From the NCBI GenBank assembly GCA_001584585.1, contig LSYV01000013.1:2029470-2054604 (forward strand): a stretch of 25,135 nt of DNA, in the 5' to 3' direction. The notes beneath the pieces were generated by a model. It saw nothing but the letters and a program-made list of their open reading frames with translations. It ran no database searches and was not told the DNA's origin. The position numbers were made by a program, and so were the translations under genes. How positions within the stretch are numbered: the stretch's first letter is position 1; the number at the start of each line of letters is the position of its first letter. The DNA comes from Gonium pectorale. Its lineage: Eukaryota; Chlorophyta; Chlorophyceae; Chlamydomonadales; Volvocaceae. Of the stretch, positions 10,401 to 21,200 are shown one piece after another.

Positions 10401-13400
10401 NNNNNNNNNNNNNNNNNNNNNNNNNNNNNNNNNNNNNNNNNNNNNNNNNNNNNNNNNNNNNNNNNNNNNNNNNNNNNNNNNNNNNNNNNNNNNNNNNNNN
10501 NNNNNNNNNNNNNNNNNNNNNNNNNNNNNNNNNNNNNNNNNNNNNNNNNNNNNNNNNNNNNNNNNNNNNNNNNNNNNNNNNNNNNNNNNNNNNNNNNNNN
10601 NNNNNNNNNNNNNNNNNNNNNNNNNNNNNNNNNNNNNNNNNNNNNNNNNNNNNNNNNNNNNNNNNNNNNNNNNNNNNNNNNNNNNNNNNNNNNNNNNNNN
10701 NNNNNNNNNNNNNNNNNNNNNNNNNNNNNNNNNNNNNNNNNNNNNNNNNNNNNNNNNNNNNNNNNNNNNNNNNNNNNNNNNNNNNNNNNNNNNNNNNNNN
10801 NNNNNNNNNNNNNNNNNNNNNNNNNNNNNNNNNNNNNNNNNNNNNNNNNNNNNNNNNNNNNNNNNNNNNNNNNNNNNNNNNNNNNNNNNNNNNNNNNNNN
10901 NNNNNNNNNNNNNNNNNNNNNNNNNNNNNNNNNNNNNNNNNNNNNNNNNNNNNNNGCTCACACCAGAGCATCGAACTTGGCTTGTGGCGGCTGCGCCCGC
11001 CCGCGGGAGGGGGGGGTGCTCGGAGCGAGAGCGGGCACCCGGCATGGAAAGGTGGGCAGGCGGGGCTCTGGGGCTGAGGAACCTGGCGAGGGGCGCGCTG
11101 GGAGGATCGCGTTGAGAGCGCGATGCGCATAGAGAGTGTGGTGAGTTGGTGCCCCGGGGAGCGGCGCCCGAACAGTGGTCCGCGTCCCGTGCGGCGTTGA
11201 GAGCACGTTGGGCGGAGGTCGGTGCGCCGCAGGTGACACGCAGAGCTCCGGCATAGCTGCTGAAGACCTTGCGCAGTCGCAGGCCCGCGGTCTAGCTGCG
11301 CAGCTGACCTCCTTGCCGTACACTCGTACGGAAAGAACCGCCTGCTCGGATCCACTGATCGAACAACCCGACCCGCATCCTTTGGAAGCCGTACACGAGG
11401 GGCGTGGGCGGACGGCCGTGCGTAAGTTGGGCGCCATTGACCTTGACGGTCTTCGACTGGATACCCCGTACACATGCAGCAGCTTGGCCGCGGCGGTCTT
11501 TCTGTAGTATCATCTGCACGCTTGCCGTACGACAAACGAGGATGCCGTACAGTCGGTCGGTCTGGCTCACCCGGGGATGGCGGGGAAGGCTGCGCACTGC
11601 TGCACCACGCTGCCGGCGGCGCACAGCGTGCGGTAGGCCCTGCAGCCCGTCATGCCCGGCATGTCGGCGCAGATGGAGGCCAGCAGGGAGAAGGGCGCGC
11701 AGAACATGCCGGTCACCTTGCCGGTCTGAGGGTGGGGTAGAGGGAGGAGATGGGCGGGGCGGGAGGAGGGCGCGCGGCTGTAGTGAGCAGGGGTTGGGTG
11801 GCTTCCGGCGGGTGGAGGAACGCCCCACGACTATACGACTACCGACCATTGCCATCAGACCCGTGGAACCCATCGGGTCGTGCCGTTAGCGCCTCTGCGC
11901 ACACGAAGACACGACACTTGCAACGCGTTGCCGCCCCATGTGCCGCACCTGACATGCCGCGCCGACCGCACACCCCGGCATGTACGGCATGGCCGTACAC
12001 AGCGACGTCAGGTCGGCTCCGATGCTGGCGGCGGGGTAGGCGAAGTCGGCGCACACGGGCAGCGACGAGTTCAGCACGCAGTTGATGGTCGGCGGCGGCG
12101 GGCTGGCCGGCGGCGGCGACGGCGACTCGGGCGGCGGCGACGGCGGGCGCGGCGGCGCCACGATGCCCGACTTGTCGCGCAGGCACAGCACGGCGGCGGC
12201 GCGGCCGCTAGGGGCGGCGTCGCTGCTGCAGAACGCCTCCTTGGGGGTGCACTGCCCCATGGGCATGTCCACACAGCCCGCCATGTAGGAGGCTGCGTCC
12301 GCGCGCGGATAGGGGGTGCGGAGGGGATTGTGAAGTTGGGGATCATTCAAACTAAGCGCCTGGCGGCGCGGGTGGGGCGGGTGGAGGTGGGAGGTACGGC
12401 GGCGGCCACTGTTGCACTGATGCAGCGCCCCGAGGCTGCTCCGTGAACGGGCCCGGGAGCGTGAGAGGAGCAGGCGGGAGGGCACTGCCCGCCAGCGCAA
12501 CACGTCCGCCAGAGCCCGCCAGACGGTGCGACGCCACAAGGCCGGACGCGAGTGGGGGCGCGCCGGGTGCTGTGTACAGCGGCTGGTGGGGACGATGACC
12601 GCCGCCGACGGGGCATGCCGTACCAGGAGATCAGACCATGGGATCGCACATTGCAGGGCCTCACAAACTTCCGGAGGTGCTCCTTGCCCCGCGGTCTGCC
12701 CGGGATGCCCCGCGGTCTGCCCGGGACGCCCAATCACTGCGCCCATCCCTCCGCGCGCCTGACCCAGCACACAACCCCAGGCAGGCCCTGTGCCAGTGAG
12801 ACCACCCCATGCACTGTACTGCACGCGTACATGTTTACCCAGCCGCGGAGGGGCCCTTAAGAGGGAGGCCTCTGACTCCGCAGCGCAACACAGCAGGCAG
12901 CACCACACGCACGTGTTGCAAACTCGTGTCGTACACTCACCCAGGACGTCCGGGCACGAGTCGGGAGTGCACGTGTCGCAGCCGGCCATTGTGGGCCCCT
13001 CGTATCCCTCCATCTGCTCACACGCCTCCAGGTGCAGGTCCCTCAGTTTGGACGTGCTGACCAGGCCGCTGTACGGCCGCAGGCAGCTCCGGAACTGCGA
13101 TGCGCTCATGTACGGCGTCTGCAGTCTGCGGGAGAATAGCAGAGGAGGCGGGAAAGGGGGTGCGGCAGGAGGGCGGGCGGGTAAGGGCGGGTGAGCTCGT
13201 GGCAGGTGGGCAAGCGGCGGTTCATGGCCGTCATGCGCGAGGTGGGGAGAAGGACGAGGGGGAGAGCTGAAAAGGGTATGGGTGGCTTACAAAAAGAACC
13301 ACATGATGAGCGGACTGGGTGCTGTGAACGAGGAGCGCGTGGTTTCGTTGCGTCGTGCATGCTGCCGACGATGAGGTGGACCGCTCGAAAACAGGGCGTT

Positions 13401-13792
13401 CAAGTAAACGGGGGTCGGGTCGCAGGAGGCGCGTGCGGGATGGCACGTTCAAAGGGGTTGCTGTGATTAGGCCTTGGGGGACGAAGGGGAGAGTTCCTGA
13501 TTACTCACTGGTCACAGAAGCCCGCGGCCGTGGCGATGCTGGAGTCATCGCTGCACAGGCTGCTCGCTATGCGCCAGTTGTCGCAGAGAGCCGAGAATAT
13601 CGGCGGGGAAAGCGTCTGGTTACTGCACTGTCGGTACATGCTGCAGCCGATAGAATTGCGCGAGGCCCCCCGGTTGCATGCCGCCACAAGCGTGGAATGC
13701 GTGACGACAGGGGGCGTCGGGCAAACCTGCCCGCGCACGGCTCCGAGCATACAGAGCGCGAGGCATCCAAAGAGCAGCAGGCTCAGGACCAT
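4477..13792 (-). CDS. Secreted CTR-like protein with six Cys-Met copper motifs
   Basis: Twelve minus-strand exons join with consistent phase: 13792-13509, 13125-12941, 12292-11949, 11725-11571, 10054-9967, 9406-9053, 8484-8330, 7360-7273, 6912-6562, 6271-6117, 5481-5394, 4788-4477 (852 aa). Residues 1-22 form a signal peptide (MVLSLLLFGCLALCML). Motif C-x2-M-x2-M-x2-C-x5/6-C occurs six times, for example CTAMPYMPGCAVGAAC (255-270) and CADMPGMTGCRAYRTLC (290-306), then near 454, 489, 652 and 687. This is the Cys-Met motif known from Chlamydomonas CTR1/2/3 copper uptake proteins. Linkers are Pro/Ser-rich, as in algal extracellular proteins. I find no transmembrane segments and no MxxxM/GxxxG CTR pore, so a soluble periplasmic or cell-wall copper-binding role (CTR3-like) is inferred. 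The last exon may end at the TGA at 4477-4479, which overlaps a good donor (GTGAGC), so further exons to the left are possible. The N gap lies in intron 4. Confidence 0.78.
5078..5130. repeat. 24-bp perfect direct repeat in intron
   Basis: A 24-base sequence beginning CCCCGCGTCCAAAGGCTCCG occurs at 5078-5101 and 5107-5130, separated by TAAGG. It lies in the last intron of the CTR-like gene. It is probably a simple slippage duplication. Confidence 0.85.
5309..5373. repeat. GTAC-bearing minisatellite in last CTR-like intron
   Basis: A short tandem array of TGTGTACGGA-type units (10 and 12 bases) contains six GTAC tetramers starting at 5314, 5324, 5334, 5346, 5358 and 5370. It lies 20 bases inside the last intron, next to the donor of exon 11. 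GTAC is the core bound by the SBP-domain copper regulator CRR1 in Chlamydomonas copper-response elements. The array is a direct observation. A regulatory role is only a hypothesis, because simple expansion explains the repeated GTAC. Confidence 0.8.
5394..6912 (-). repeat. Cassette 3 of the Cys-Met gene (exons 9-11)
   Basis: Exon 9 (6912-6562, 351 nt) carries a Met-less Cys domain (CAATPAIEGCDLYRTWC), a Pro/Ser linker and Cys-Met motif 5. Exon 10 (6271-6117, 155 nt) carries motif 6 with GMGG instead of GMTG. Exon 11 (5481-5394, 88 nt) encodes LPSTKVASAAVDTIC and two further close Cys pairs. Intron phases are 0, 2 and 0, as in the other cassettes. It is the most diverged of the three: exon 10 differs at many silent and several replacement sites from exons 4 and 7. 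Exon 11 has a slightly unusual donor (GTCCGT). Confidence 0.85.
6979..7052 (+). other. G-run tract (C-rich on the gene strand)
   Basis: The plus strand has at least eight runs of three or more G within about 70 bases. On the coding (minus) strand this is a very C/T-rich stretch 70-140 bases upstream of the exon 9 acceptor. It may act as an extended polypyrimidine tract. The plus strand could form a G-quadruplex. Both roles are inferred from composition only. Confidence 0.6.
7273..9406 (-). repeat. Cassette 2 of the Cys-Met gene (exons 6-8)
   Basis: Exon 6 (9406-9053, 354 nt) begins SVCDDYVATIV, has a Met-less domain (CAAAPASEACGLYRTWC), a Pro/Ser linker and Cys-Met motif 3. Exon 7 (8484-8330, 155 nt) carries motif 4 and is nearly identical in nucleotides to exon 4. 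Exon 8 (7360-7273, 88 nt) encodes LPSTMQAEAAVEGLC and the close Cys pair CEAC. The intron after exon 7 is also shared with the one after exon 10: both start GTGAGGCAG followed by CGAGCGAGCGAGAA, and both contain a GGGAAACGG-CGCG-TTGCGGACACC phrase (near 8250-8295 and 5950-5998). Introns were thus duplicated together with the exons. Confidence 0.85.
9967..12292 (-). repeat. Cassette 1 of the Cys-Met gene (exons 3-5)
   Basis: Exon 3 (12292-11949, 344 nt) begins with the non-repeat sequence ASYMAGCVDMPMGQC, then a Pro/Ser linker (PPRPPSPPPESPSPPP) and Cys-Met motif 1. Exon 4 (11725-11571, 155 nt) carries motif 2. Exon 5 (10054-9967, 88 nt) encodes LPTTKQAQVAVDELC and the pair CDAC. Phases (0, 2, 0) match cassettes 2 and 3. 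The 1.5-kb intron between exons 4 and 5 contains the N gap. The phases join without missing sequence, but an exon hidden in the gap cannot be ruled out. Confidence 0.8.
10092..10955. other. Assembly gap (864 N)
   Basis: A run of N inside intron 4 of the CTR-like gene. Long reading frames that cross it are artefacts of translating N. The two flanks differ in sequence, and neither shows a cassette exon next to the gap. The flank 10956-11565 looks like an ordinary intron. Confidence 0.99.
12685..12726. repeat. 21-bp direct repeat, two copies
   Basis: Two adjacent perfect copies of a 21-base unit starting TGCCCCGCGGTCTGCCCGGG lie in intron 2 of the CTR-like gene. This is a simple tandem duplication with no function visible. 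Confidence 0.85.
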
Positions 13793-14484
13793 CACAGCTA
13801 TTCGCTGCTGAGCGCAAGCAAACGAGCGATTACGCGGGTTTCAGCCGACCGAGTTTGTCGTCTTGTATCCTATTGCATCACAGTGTTAATTGCAAGCTTG
13901 TGAGCGTAACTGCGCCGTCGCTCCGAACTTAGTGAGGCGGGCGCGCGACGGGATATACGTTGTCCATCCGCAAGGAAAATGCGTGATGATATATCTGGCT
14001 ATGCGCATTCACAACGATCATGTGCTTGGACGGGGTTGACCCGTCGGGCGGAATCCATGTACCGGAAACCAGGTACCAAACCTACCATGAATGAAAAACA
14101 GGAATTTAAGAAACATCCTAACTGCCTATCAGTGGTTTGGAGCCGAGATCCGAGGTGTCGCTAATGTGGGTGTTGCACATTTGCAGAGCAGTCGTAGATG
14201 ATTGGTTGCTAAAGGATTATGAGCTTATTGTCACCCCAGCGTAGCAGCCAGAGAACCGGTTCTGCAGGCTCTCCTGTCGACGTGCCCCGCGCCGGGGTTG
14301 CGGGGTACGCGGTGTCCTCAGGGTGTACTCGACGCCATCGGAAACGCATACTGTTGCTGGTGTCACCTCTATGGTGGCACCTACATGTCCTGCGCGAACA
14401 ATGTATGCTGGGAAGCGTGAAAGTGCATCGAAGTGCAATCAGCATGCTGGGCACCCTGCACCTGGACACACTCCGAGGGCGACA
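13793..14484 (-). promoter_or_regulatory. Upstream region of the CTR-like gene
   Basis: This region lies between the CTR-like start codon (ATG at 13790-13792) and the presumed poly(A) site of the XRN gene. Four GTAC tetramers occur as two close pairs: 14059 and 14073, 14305 and 14325, about 270-285 and 515-535 bases upstream of the ATG. GTAC is the core of CRR1-dependent copper-response elements in Chlamydomonas, and CTR genes there are CRR1 targets. GTAC is common across this window, so the number alone is close to chance. No clear TATA box was identified. I see no coding sequence here. Confidence 0.35.
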
Positions 14485-14489
14485 TTACA
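14485..14489 (-). terminator. Candidate TGTAA poly(A) signal of XRN gene
   Basis: TGTAA on the minus strand (TTACA on the plus strand) is the usual volvocine poly(A) signal. It is the first one downstream of the XRN stop codon at 15288-15290 and would give a 3' UTR of about 800 bases, longer than typical but acceptable. The interval 14490-15287 holds no other recognisable gene. Confidence 0.4.
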
Positions 14490-15170
14490 GATAATAGAAA
14501 AAGGGAGAGAGAGATGCCCAAGCTTCCCGAGCCGGTGTGAGCGCGGCTGCGGTACAGCATCAGCGGCTTGCCAGCACCTAAACCCAGAGCGCGTGTTCAT
14601 TATTCAGCGGGCAAAAATGGCCCAAGCAAGGCGATAACCGAGGTGCCACTGCTCACATCCGTCAGGGTACATGACCGTATAAAAGAGAAAAGGAGGCACG
14701 GCCATCGCCTCCGCTCCTCAAAACCAGGGGCGAACACGAGAGAGCAGCAATCGTCCAGCAATCGGCTCATGCCAGCCGGTTTGTCTGGCCAAACGGCCGT
14801 TTCCACGAGCCGAATACTGCTATTGATATCTTAAACTGGTCCCCGCCGGTTCCCGGATTAACTCAACAATGGCAGAATGGTACGAAGCGTCCACGTATGT
14901 GAAGTCAATGGGTCAACTGCCGGGTCCGACAACTCAAGCACTCATGTCTGAAGGCCCCGTACCGTCTGCTGTACTCCCCATACTCACCCTGGCCATGTTC
15001 ACCCCGGGCCCTGGTGCGCCTGCGTGCTCACAAGATTACCGTCATTCAACATCATTCCGTCATTTGTGTTCCAAGTAGGAGTCGAGTTACGCAGCCTGAC
15101 ATGCCGCCGCAACCCCTCACTGCAACGGGCACGCCATCGCGCACGGCCACACACCCTGGAGGTGTCGGAT

Positions 15171-15240
15171 CCACGGCCATCGGGGCCTCGGCCGTGGGAA
15201 CGACGTACGGCCGTCGGAGCCACGGCCGTCGAAGCCACGG
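15171..15240. repeat. CGGCCGTCG/CCACGGCC short repeats in the 3' UTR
   Basis: Just past the XRN stop codon, related short phrases (CCACGGCC, CGGCCGTCGGAGC, CGGCCGTCGAAGC) recur about every 15 bases. The block lies in the predicted 3' UTR of the XRN gene and is GC-rich. It could form local hairpins. Confidence 0.5.
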
Positions 15241-15287
15241 CGATCTCGCCCGCCCTTGTATACGGCGACCGAAGACGCACGTGTGGC

Positions 15288-18200
15288 TCAGGGCCGACGG
15301 CCCGCGTGAGGGCCAGGGGCCCGAGACCGGCCCGGAGCAGCAGCAGCCGCCGCAGCCGCCGCAGCGACCGATGCCGGTGAGTGCGGACGGTACGACGGCC
15401 GGACGTGTGCAGCTGGAGGAGCGCCGTACACCGGTGTCGGTTGCGTTGGCGGCGCCGCCGGCAGCGGCGGTGCAACCTGACCGCTATAGCCGTACGCCGA
15501 CGGCCCTGCAGCCGGCACAGGGCGGTACGGCTGCGGCGGGCCGCCGCCGTAACCCCGTGCTGGCGGCGGCTGATGGTGGTTGGGGGCCTGCTGCGGTGCC
15601 TCCCCGTACGGAGCCTGAGCCCGCGGTTGCCAACCTTGCTCGTATCCATACCCAGCTGACTGGTACGGCGGTGGGTGCTGGTACTGCTGTTGCACCTGGA
15701 GCGGCATGTACGGCTGCTGCCCGCCGTACGGGCGGTTCATCACAGCAGCAGATGCCGCGCCCATGGCCGTGCCCAGCAACCGGCTGCTGGGCATCGGCGG
15801 CGGCGGCGGCGGCGCGCCTCCCGCTGCCGCGGTGGTGCTCGCGACGGCCGGCACGGCGCCTTCGGCGCCGCCGGCTGCTCTCGGCCCAGCCATCGCTGCC
15901 GTCGGTGAGCCGCCCTTAGCCTTGTTCTTGCTGCCCTTCGGCCGCCCGCGACCGCCTCTGGCCTGACTTGCTGCCGCCGCTCCCTCCGCGCCGCCGCTGC
16001 CCTCGCCATCCTCGCTCCCGCTGGCATCGCCGGCGACTGCGCCGGGCAGCGGGGCGCCGCGCGGCTTGCGGCCACGGCCCTTCGGGCCCTGTAACCTAGC
16101 AGGCAGTGCAACGGCTTCAGCAGCGGCGGCTGCCGCCATTGCCGCCGCGTTGGCAGCGGCATCGAGATGCCCTGCAGTGGACGCGGCTGTCCCGACGGCG
16201 GCAACGGCTACCCCCTCCGGCGCCTCAGGCTGCCCGGCACCCGTCCGCCTCCGTTTTGAGACGTCTGACGCCGCCGACGCAGCGGCCGCTGCCGCCAGGA
16301 GCGACGCAGGCGGAGGCGGAGGCGGTGACGCCGACGCCTCCCGCTTCACCGCTGCCGCTGCCGCCGCCGCGACGGTGCCGGCGGGCGTGGTGAAGCCGAC
16401 GGTAGCTACCGTGGCGGCGGCGGAGCCGCGGTGGCCAGGGGGAGGCGCTGCAGGCGGAGGCAGCGGCCGACCTGGCTTGTGCTGGGGCCTCTGGGGCGGC
16501 CGTTGCTGGGGTGGCGGCGCCCTGCGTGCCCCATGCTTCCCCGCCGCCGCCGCCGGCGGCGCTGCGGACGCCGCCACCTCCTGAGCACTGGTCTGAGACA
16601 GGTACACTACACTCCCATCGTGCGGGGCAAGGCGCAGCGTGAGGGCCCGCCCGCTGCCGCACTCATCGTACAGGATCTCCTGCCGCACGATGGTCGGCAG
16701 GTACGATGGCCTGTCCACATTGAAGGGCGGCGGTGGCGGCGCAAAGACCATGTCGCCTTGCTGTCGTTGGTCGTGGGGCGCCGGGTGGGCCGACGAAGAG
16801 TAGCCACGCTGCTGCTGCTGGTGGTGTTGGCCGTACAGTGGCGGTTCGAAGTTGGGCTGGTGGCCACCGGCGAGGCTGCCGACCGACCGGACGAAGGCGA
16901 CGGCCTCGCTGTGACCGCCGAAGGCGCGGAAGACGTAAGGCCTGCCAGGGCGCGAGGAATCCATTTCAACTAGCTGCAGCCCTAGGCCCCCTCGCAGCGC
17001 GGGGTAGTAGCCACGCGAGCAGGGTTGACGATACCATCCACGTGACAAACAACCTGGCCCACCACGCGCGATGCGATCGCACGTCCCTTCCGTCGGTCAG
17101 TCCACGCCCGATGCAGTTGAGTACCAACGTCTCAGCTGCCCGTGCGCAGCCGCCACTGCGCTGGGCAACTGCGTTGGTGCCTCACCTGCCGAACTGGACC
17201 GCGGGTTGCTCCTCGGGGCCCACCGTTGCGCTCGCCAGTGCAGCCTCTGCGGAGAGACACAAGGGACATTTCCTCCGCCTCTATGAACTCGGGGCCTCCC
17301 GTCCAATCAGGCGGTAACGCCGGATCGCGTGTTGACACGGTTGCGATTCCACTCCCCAGGCAAGCTGCCTTACGCAAACCGAACTACGACATCACCAGGC
17401 CGAGTGCTACCCGTGTCGCGAGAAGGCCAGAAGCCGCCCCGTACAAGCAGTACAGCGCTGCGGTCTGAAAGCCCCGCTTAACTCGGTCCCCCGCCCCCCC
17501 GTGCCAGGAGAAAGCTCACCACACAAGACTAAGAGCCGCACCGTACACCGCTACAGTACCGTAGCCGCAAGTTGAAGCCATGCCCCGGCCCCTACGTACC
17601 CGCTGCCTCCTCCAGCTTCTCCACGGGGAAGCGCTGGTAGGGGTGCGCGGATGCGACGTGGGAGCGCCGCCGCGTCTCGCACGCGTTGAGCTGCGACTTG
17701 GCAGCCTGGTGGCGACAAACAGGGGCGGGGACAGTGAAGAACGGAAACAGGGGTGGGGGCCGACAGAGGCGCGAGGGACAGAAGAAAGCTCATGCGGGCT
17801 GTCCCTGGCGTCACGGTCGGCCGGTCAGCAATCCCACCACGTCAACCGGTATTGCTCCCAGCGCAGTGTGATCATCCAGCAGGCTGTACCCTCAAGGAAC
17901 GGGCTAGGGGGGTTGCGGTGCGATCGGCGGTCGCTGACTGACCCAGCCCACTGACCAAAATGTGTGTATGCTGAGGTCAGCCGTGTAACATATTGTAACT
18001 TTGTGCCCGTACCTCGCACTTGCGGTCCAGCTCGTCCAGCTCCGCCACCAGCTGCTCCTCCGGCGGCTCGCCAAAGGGGGCGGTGCCGGCGCGGACAGCC
18101 TCCAGCCGGTTATTCGCGGCGTTGCGCTCCGCGCGCGCCGACGCTAACTCCTGACGGGGCGGGACGTTGCGCCGGGCGTGAGACAAGAGCGCTGCGCCAG

Positions 18201-21200
18201 TTTAGGGTGGACAGCCCCGGGAAGGGTGTGATGCGGGAAGCCGGTATTGCGGGTCCGTGTAAAATAAAGCACTGCGCATCCTCAAGCTTGTGACATCAGA
18301 GCTGTAGCCTGGGACCCCGGCGTACTGGCAAGTGCCCTTCAAGCCATGTGCTCCTCTTCACTCTTAATGGCTACTGTTCCATGTCTAAAACACCTTGTAG
18401 TTTAGCCCAGACATGCTGCGGTCCCAGCAACTGCTGGCCGCCGCCCACCTTCTGCAGCCTGGCCACGTCCGCGGTCATCGAACGGCACACGGAGCAGTCG
18501 CCGTACAGCTGGTAGTACACCTCAGCGTCGAACCCGCCGCCAGGCGCAGCCGGCTGCGACGCGGAGGCGGGGCCGTCGGCGCCGCTGCCGCTACCGTCCT
18601 CGCTGGCGGCGCGGCTCTGCGCCGGCGAAGGCGACGCCATGAGGTGTCGCACGCAGGGCGCCGCCAGGTGGCGGCAGTTGGACGGGAGGAGCGCCAGGGC
18701 GCAGGCGACGGGTAGCAGGGGCTGTGCGGCCCGTGGGTCGCTCTGGCCGAAGGTGTCCAGATGGATGTAGCGGTGGCCGGCGCTCACCGCCGCTTCGCAG
18801 GTGGCTTTGATAGCGGCGGCAGTGGGCGCCACACCATCGTAGTAGAAGCTGAAGGAGGGAATTTGCGGGGAAACACACACACAAGGCCAAGTTAAGTTCT
18901 CAGGGCGTTGCTTGTTGGGTCGCGCTTGGGGACCATGGGCTGCAGGCTAGGATGTTTCTGCTCGCTTATCTGTTTGCAAAGCATACAGAATACATGAGGC
19001 TCAGGCCAAGTGCACATCCCAACCGTAATGTCCCCGTAAATGCTGCCGAACGACTGCAACCGGCGACCAGCAACGTTGACGCGACCGCAGCCGCAACCCA
19101 CCGGTAGTCGGGGCACTCGCCCGTGAGGTACATCTGCAGGAGCCACACGCAGCCGCGCAGGTAGGCCTGCGGGTCGGCCGCGGCCTTGGAGCCACGCCAC
19201 TCGTCGCCGCCTGCGGGGTGGTTGCGATTACACTGGCAGTCAGACGACTCTGCTCGTGTGATGCCTCGAAGGCCGGATGACTAGGCTGGTCACGGAGTGG
19301 AGACTCCAGCCTGCCATGTATACCTGGTCTCCCCAACCCCATTCTTGGATGCCGACACCCTTCAGGAGCCGGCGAACCGAAGGCAAGAGTGGCGTGGGAG
19401 CCAGTGCGTTCATGTGGAAGCCCGCGCGTTCATGTCAACCGTTTGCTCCTTAAGCCCCCATTCCAGTAGGCGCAGGGAGGCCCAGTAGCCAGTACGCCGG
19501 GGAAACCCAAACCTCCTGGAAACCCGCGCCCTCTGGGCCCAGCACTTGGCCGTGCTCCCACACGAGCAACAAGCCGGGTTCCTGGGCGGGCCGAGCCCGC
19601 ACGCACGCAGCCGCGCAACCCACCCCTGCCGTCGGCTCCTCCTCCAACGCCCGCGAGTGCCAGCAAACGCGCCAGCGCGGACGCGTCCAGGCGCGGCGCG
19701 CCGGTGTCGGGATCGATGGACGTGATGGAGCCCTGCGGGCCCAGCGGCCCCCCGGCGGCGCCCTTGTGCTTGCCCACTGCCGCCTGATAGCCTGGCCACA
19801 GGCCCGAGCGGCTCCCGCCTGAGGGGAGGCAGCGCGGGGCCCACAGCGCGGAATGGCGTCGGTGCATGAGGCGCTTACCGTTCGACACGCGCAATAGCCC
19901 CTTGGGGAGCTGGACATGGGTGGCGACTCGGGGGTCAAGCAAGGGAAGCTGCAGATCCTACCGCTAAACTGTTTCGCCGTGGTTGAGAGCCACCTTTACG
20001 CACATCCTGCGCACCTTCAAAGGGACCCATTCAGGTGCAGGACGCATTGATGCTGCCCTTTCCCAAGCATGCCACCGACCAAGATAAACACGTTCCCGAC
20101 CATGGGGTCCAGGCGCCCCCGGCCATCCCCTTCGCCCCCCCTGCCTGCCTCACCCTCCAGCGACGCGCCGCGCAAGCCCGGCAGGTAGTCGTTCCCCTTG
20201 GTCAGGATGGCAATGAGCGTTAGGTCCAGCTTGGCGTGCAGCAGCGCAGACTCCAGTGGTACCTGCAACGCAGCCGCAGGGAGCGGGTCTGAACGCTTCC
20301 CAGGCCAAGCAGGTGGTGCAGACTTTTGCGCGAAAGCAGCGTCATGGATCCTGCAATCCGCCGCGAAGCTCCACCGCGAGGCGCCCCGCCTCCCTCTCCC
20401 TGCGCCACGTCCACCCTTTCCGTCTCTTCCCAGCTTTCCGCCGGAAATCACGCTTGACGTCAGCACCCAACACCGTGTGGCATCCCAGTCCCTGCTCAAC
20501 TTGCGCCCGGTTCAATTCCCGCCTACCTGCCCTCCGGCCACGACGCCCGCCACCAGCTCCCTGGCCCACTGCTGGTGCAGCAGGTTGACGGAGAACACGG
20601 GCACCCGCGTGTCCAGCCGGCCATCGTTCAGGCCGCTGTTGGCCACGAACAGGTTCTCCTGCAGGCGGCCGGAATCGCGGCGGTTGGTGGGGATGCTGAT
20701 AGCCGTGAAGGCAGCCGCGGTGAAGTGGACGAGGTGGCTGTATGCGCCACGGACGGACAGGGTTTCCGGGAGGACCAAGGGCGGCTACGAGGTGCCTGAC
20801 TCAGAGGGCACAGGTACGGGACGCAACCCCCCAACACGCCTGTGGAGCGGGCCCTTCAGGCCCTGCAGCTGCTCTTCCAGAGACCCGGACCCATCTTGTA
20901 GATGCCCTCTTCCGAGCCCACTATGTAACTGCCCTTACTACCTGCAGCGCGTCCTTAACCCCTGCAGCTGCCCTTCCAGAGCTCCCCGAGGATCCGAACC
21001 TACCTTGTAGCTTGTGAGCGCCATGAGGATGAGGTCGGCATCGTCTCCCAGGATCACTGCCGGTCAGGTCAAGAAATGCAGGGGCAAGGAGGCTTGGCAA
21101 ACAACCCCATGCCACAGGAGGGTCATTGGATGCTGCGAAAGCGGCCGTGCATGGCAGTTTCCGCTTGGCTTCCGAGCGCGTCCCTTTTGGCAGCATCCGG

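Noticed and set aside
11163..11180. GGCGCCCGAACAG-like string, similar to a retroviral/LTR primer-binding site
   Set aside because: No LTRs, no gag/pol sequence and no TG...CA ends nearby. A single short match in GC-rich DNA is not enough.
9598..11535. Long open frames (up to 645 codons) crossing the N gap on both strands
   Set aside because: They are open only because N bases give no stop codons. The real sequence on each side is intron or, at 9967-10054, a short exon in a different context.
15014..15919. 301-codon plus-strand frame
   Set aside because: Shadow of the GC-rich, low-complexity XRN C-terminal exon on the other strand; no domain.
15288..17048. AT-hook frame as an independent gene
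   Set aside because: It has no ATG in a good context at its 5' end, only an in-frame TTG. An acceptor at 16942 joins it in frame with the preceding XRN exon. Kept as the XRN terminal exon, with the alternative noted.
19870..19950. Extra XRN exon ending SNG before a GTAAGC donor
   Set aside because: Its acceptor phase does not fit the preceding exon and would hit a stop. Joining 20154 directly to 19818 keeps the phase and the family spacing after GNDYLP.
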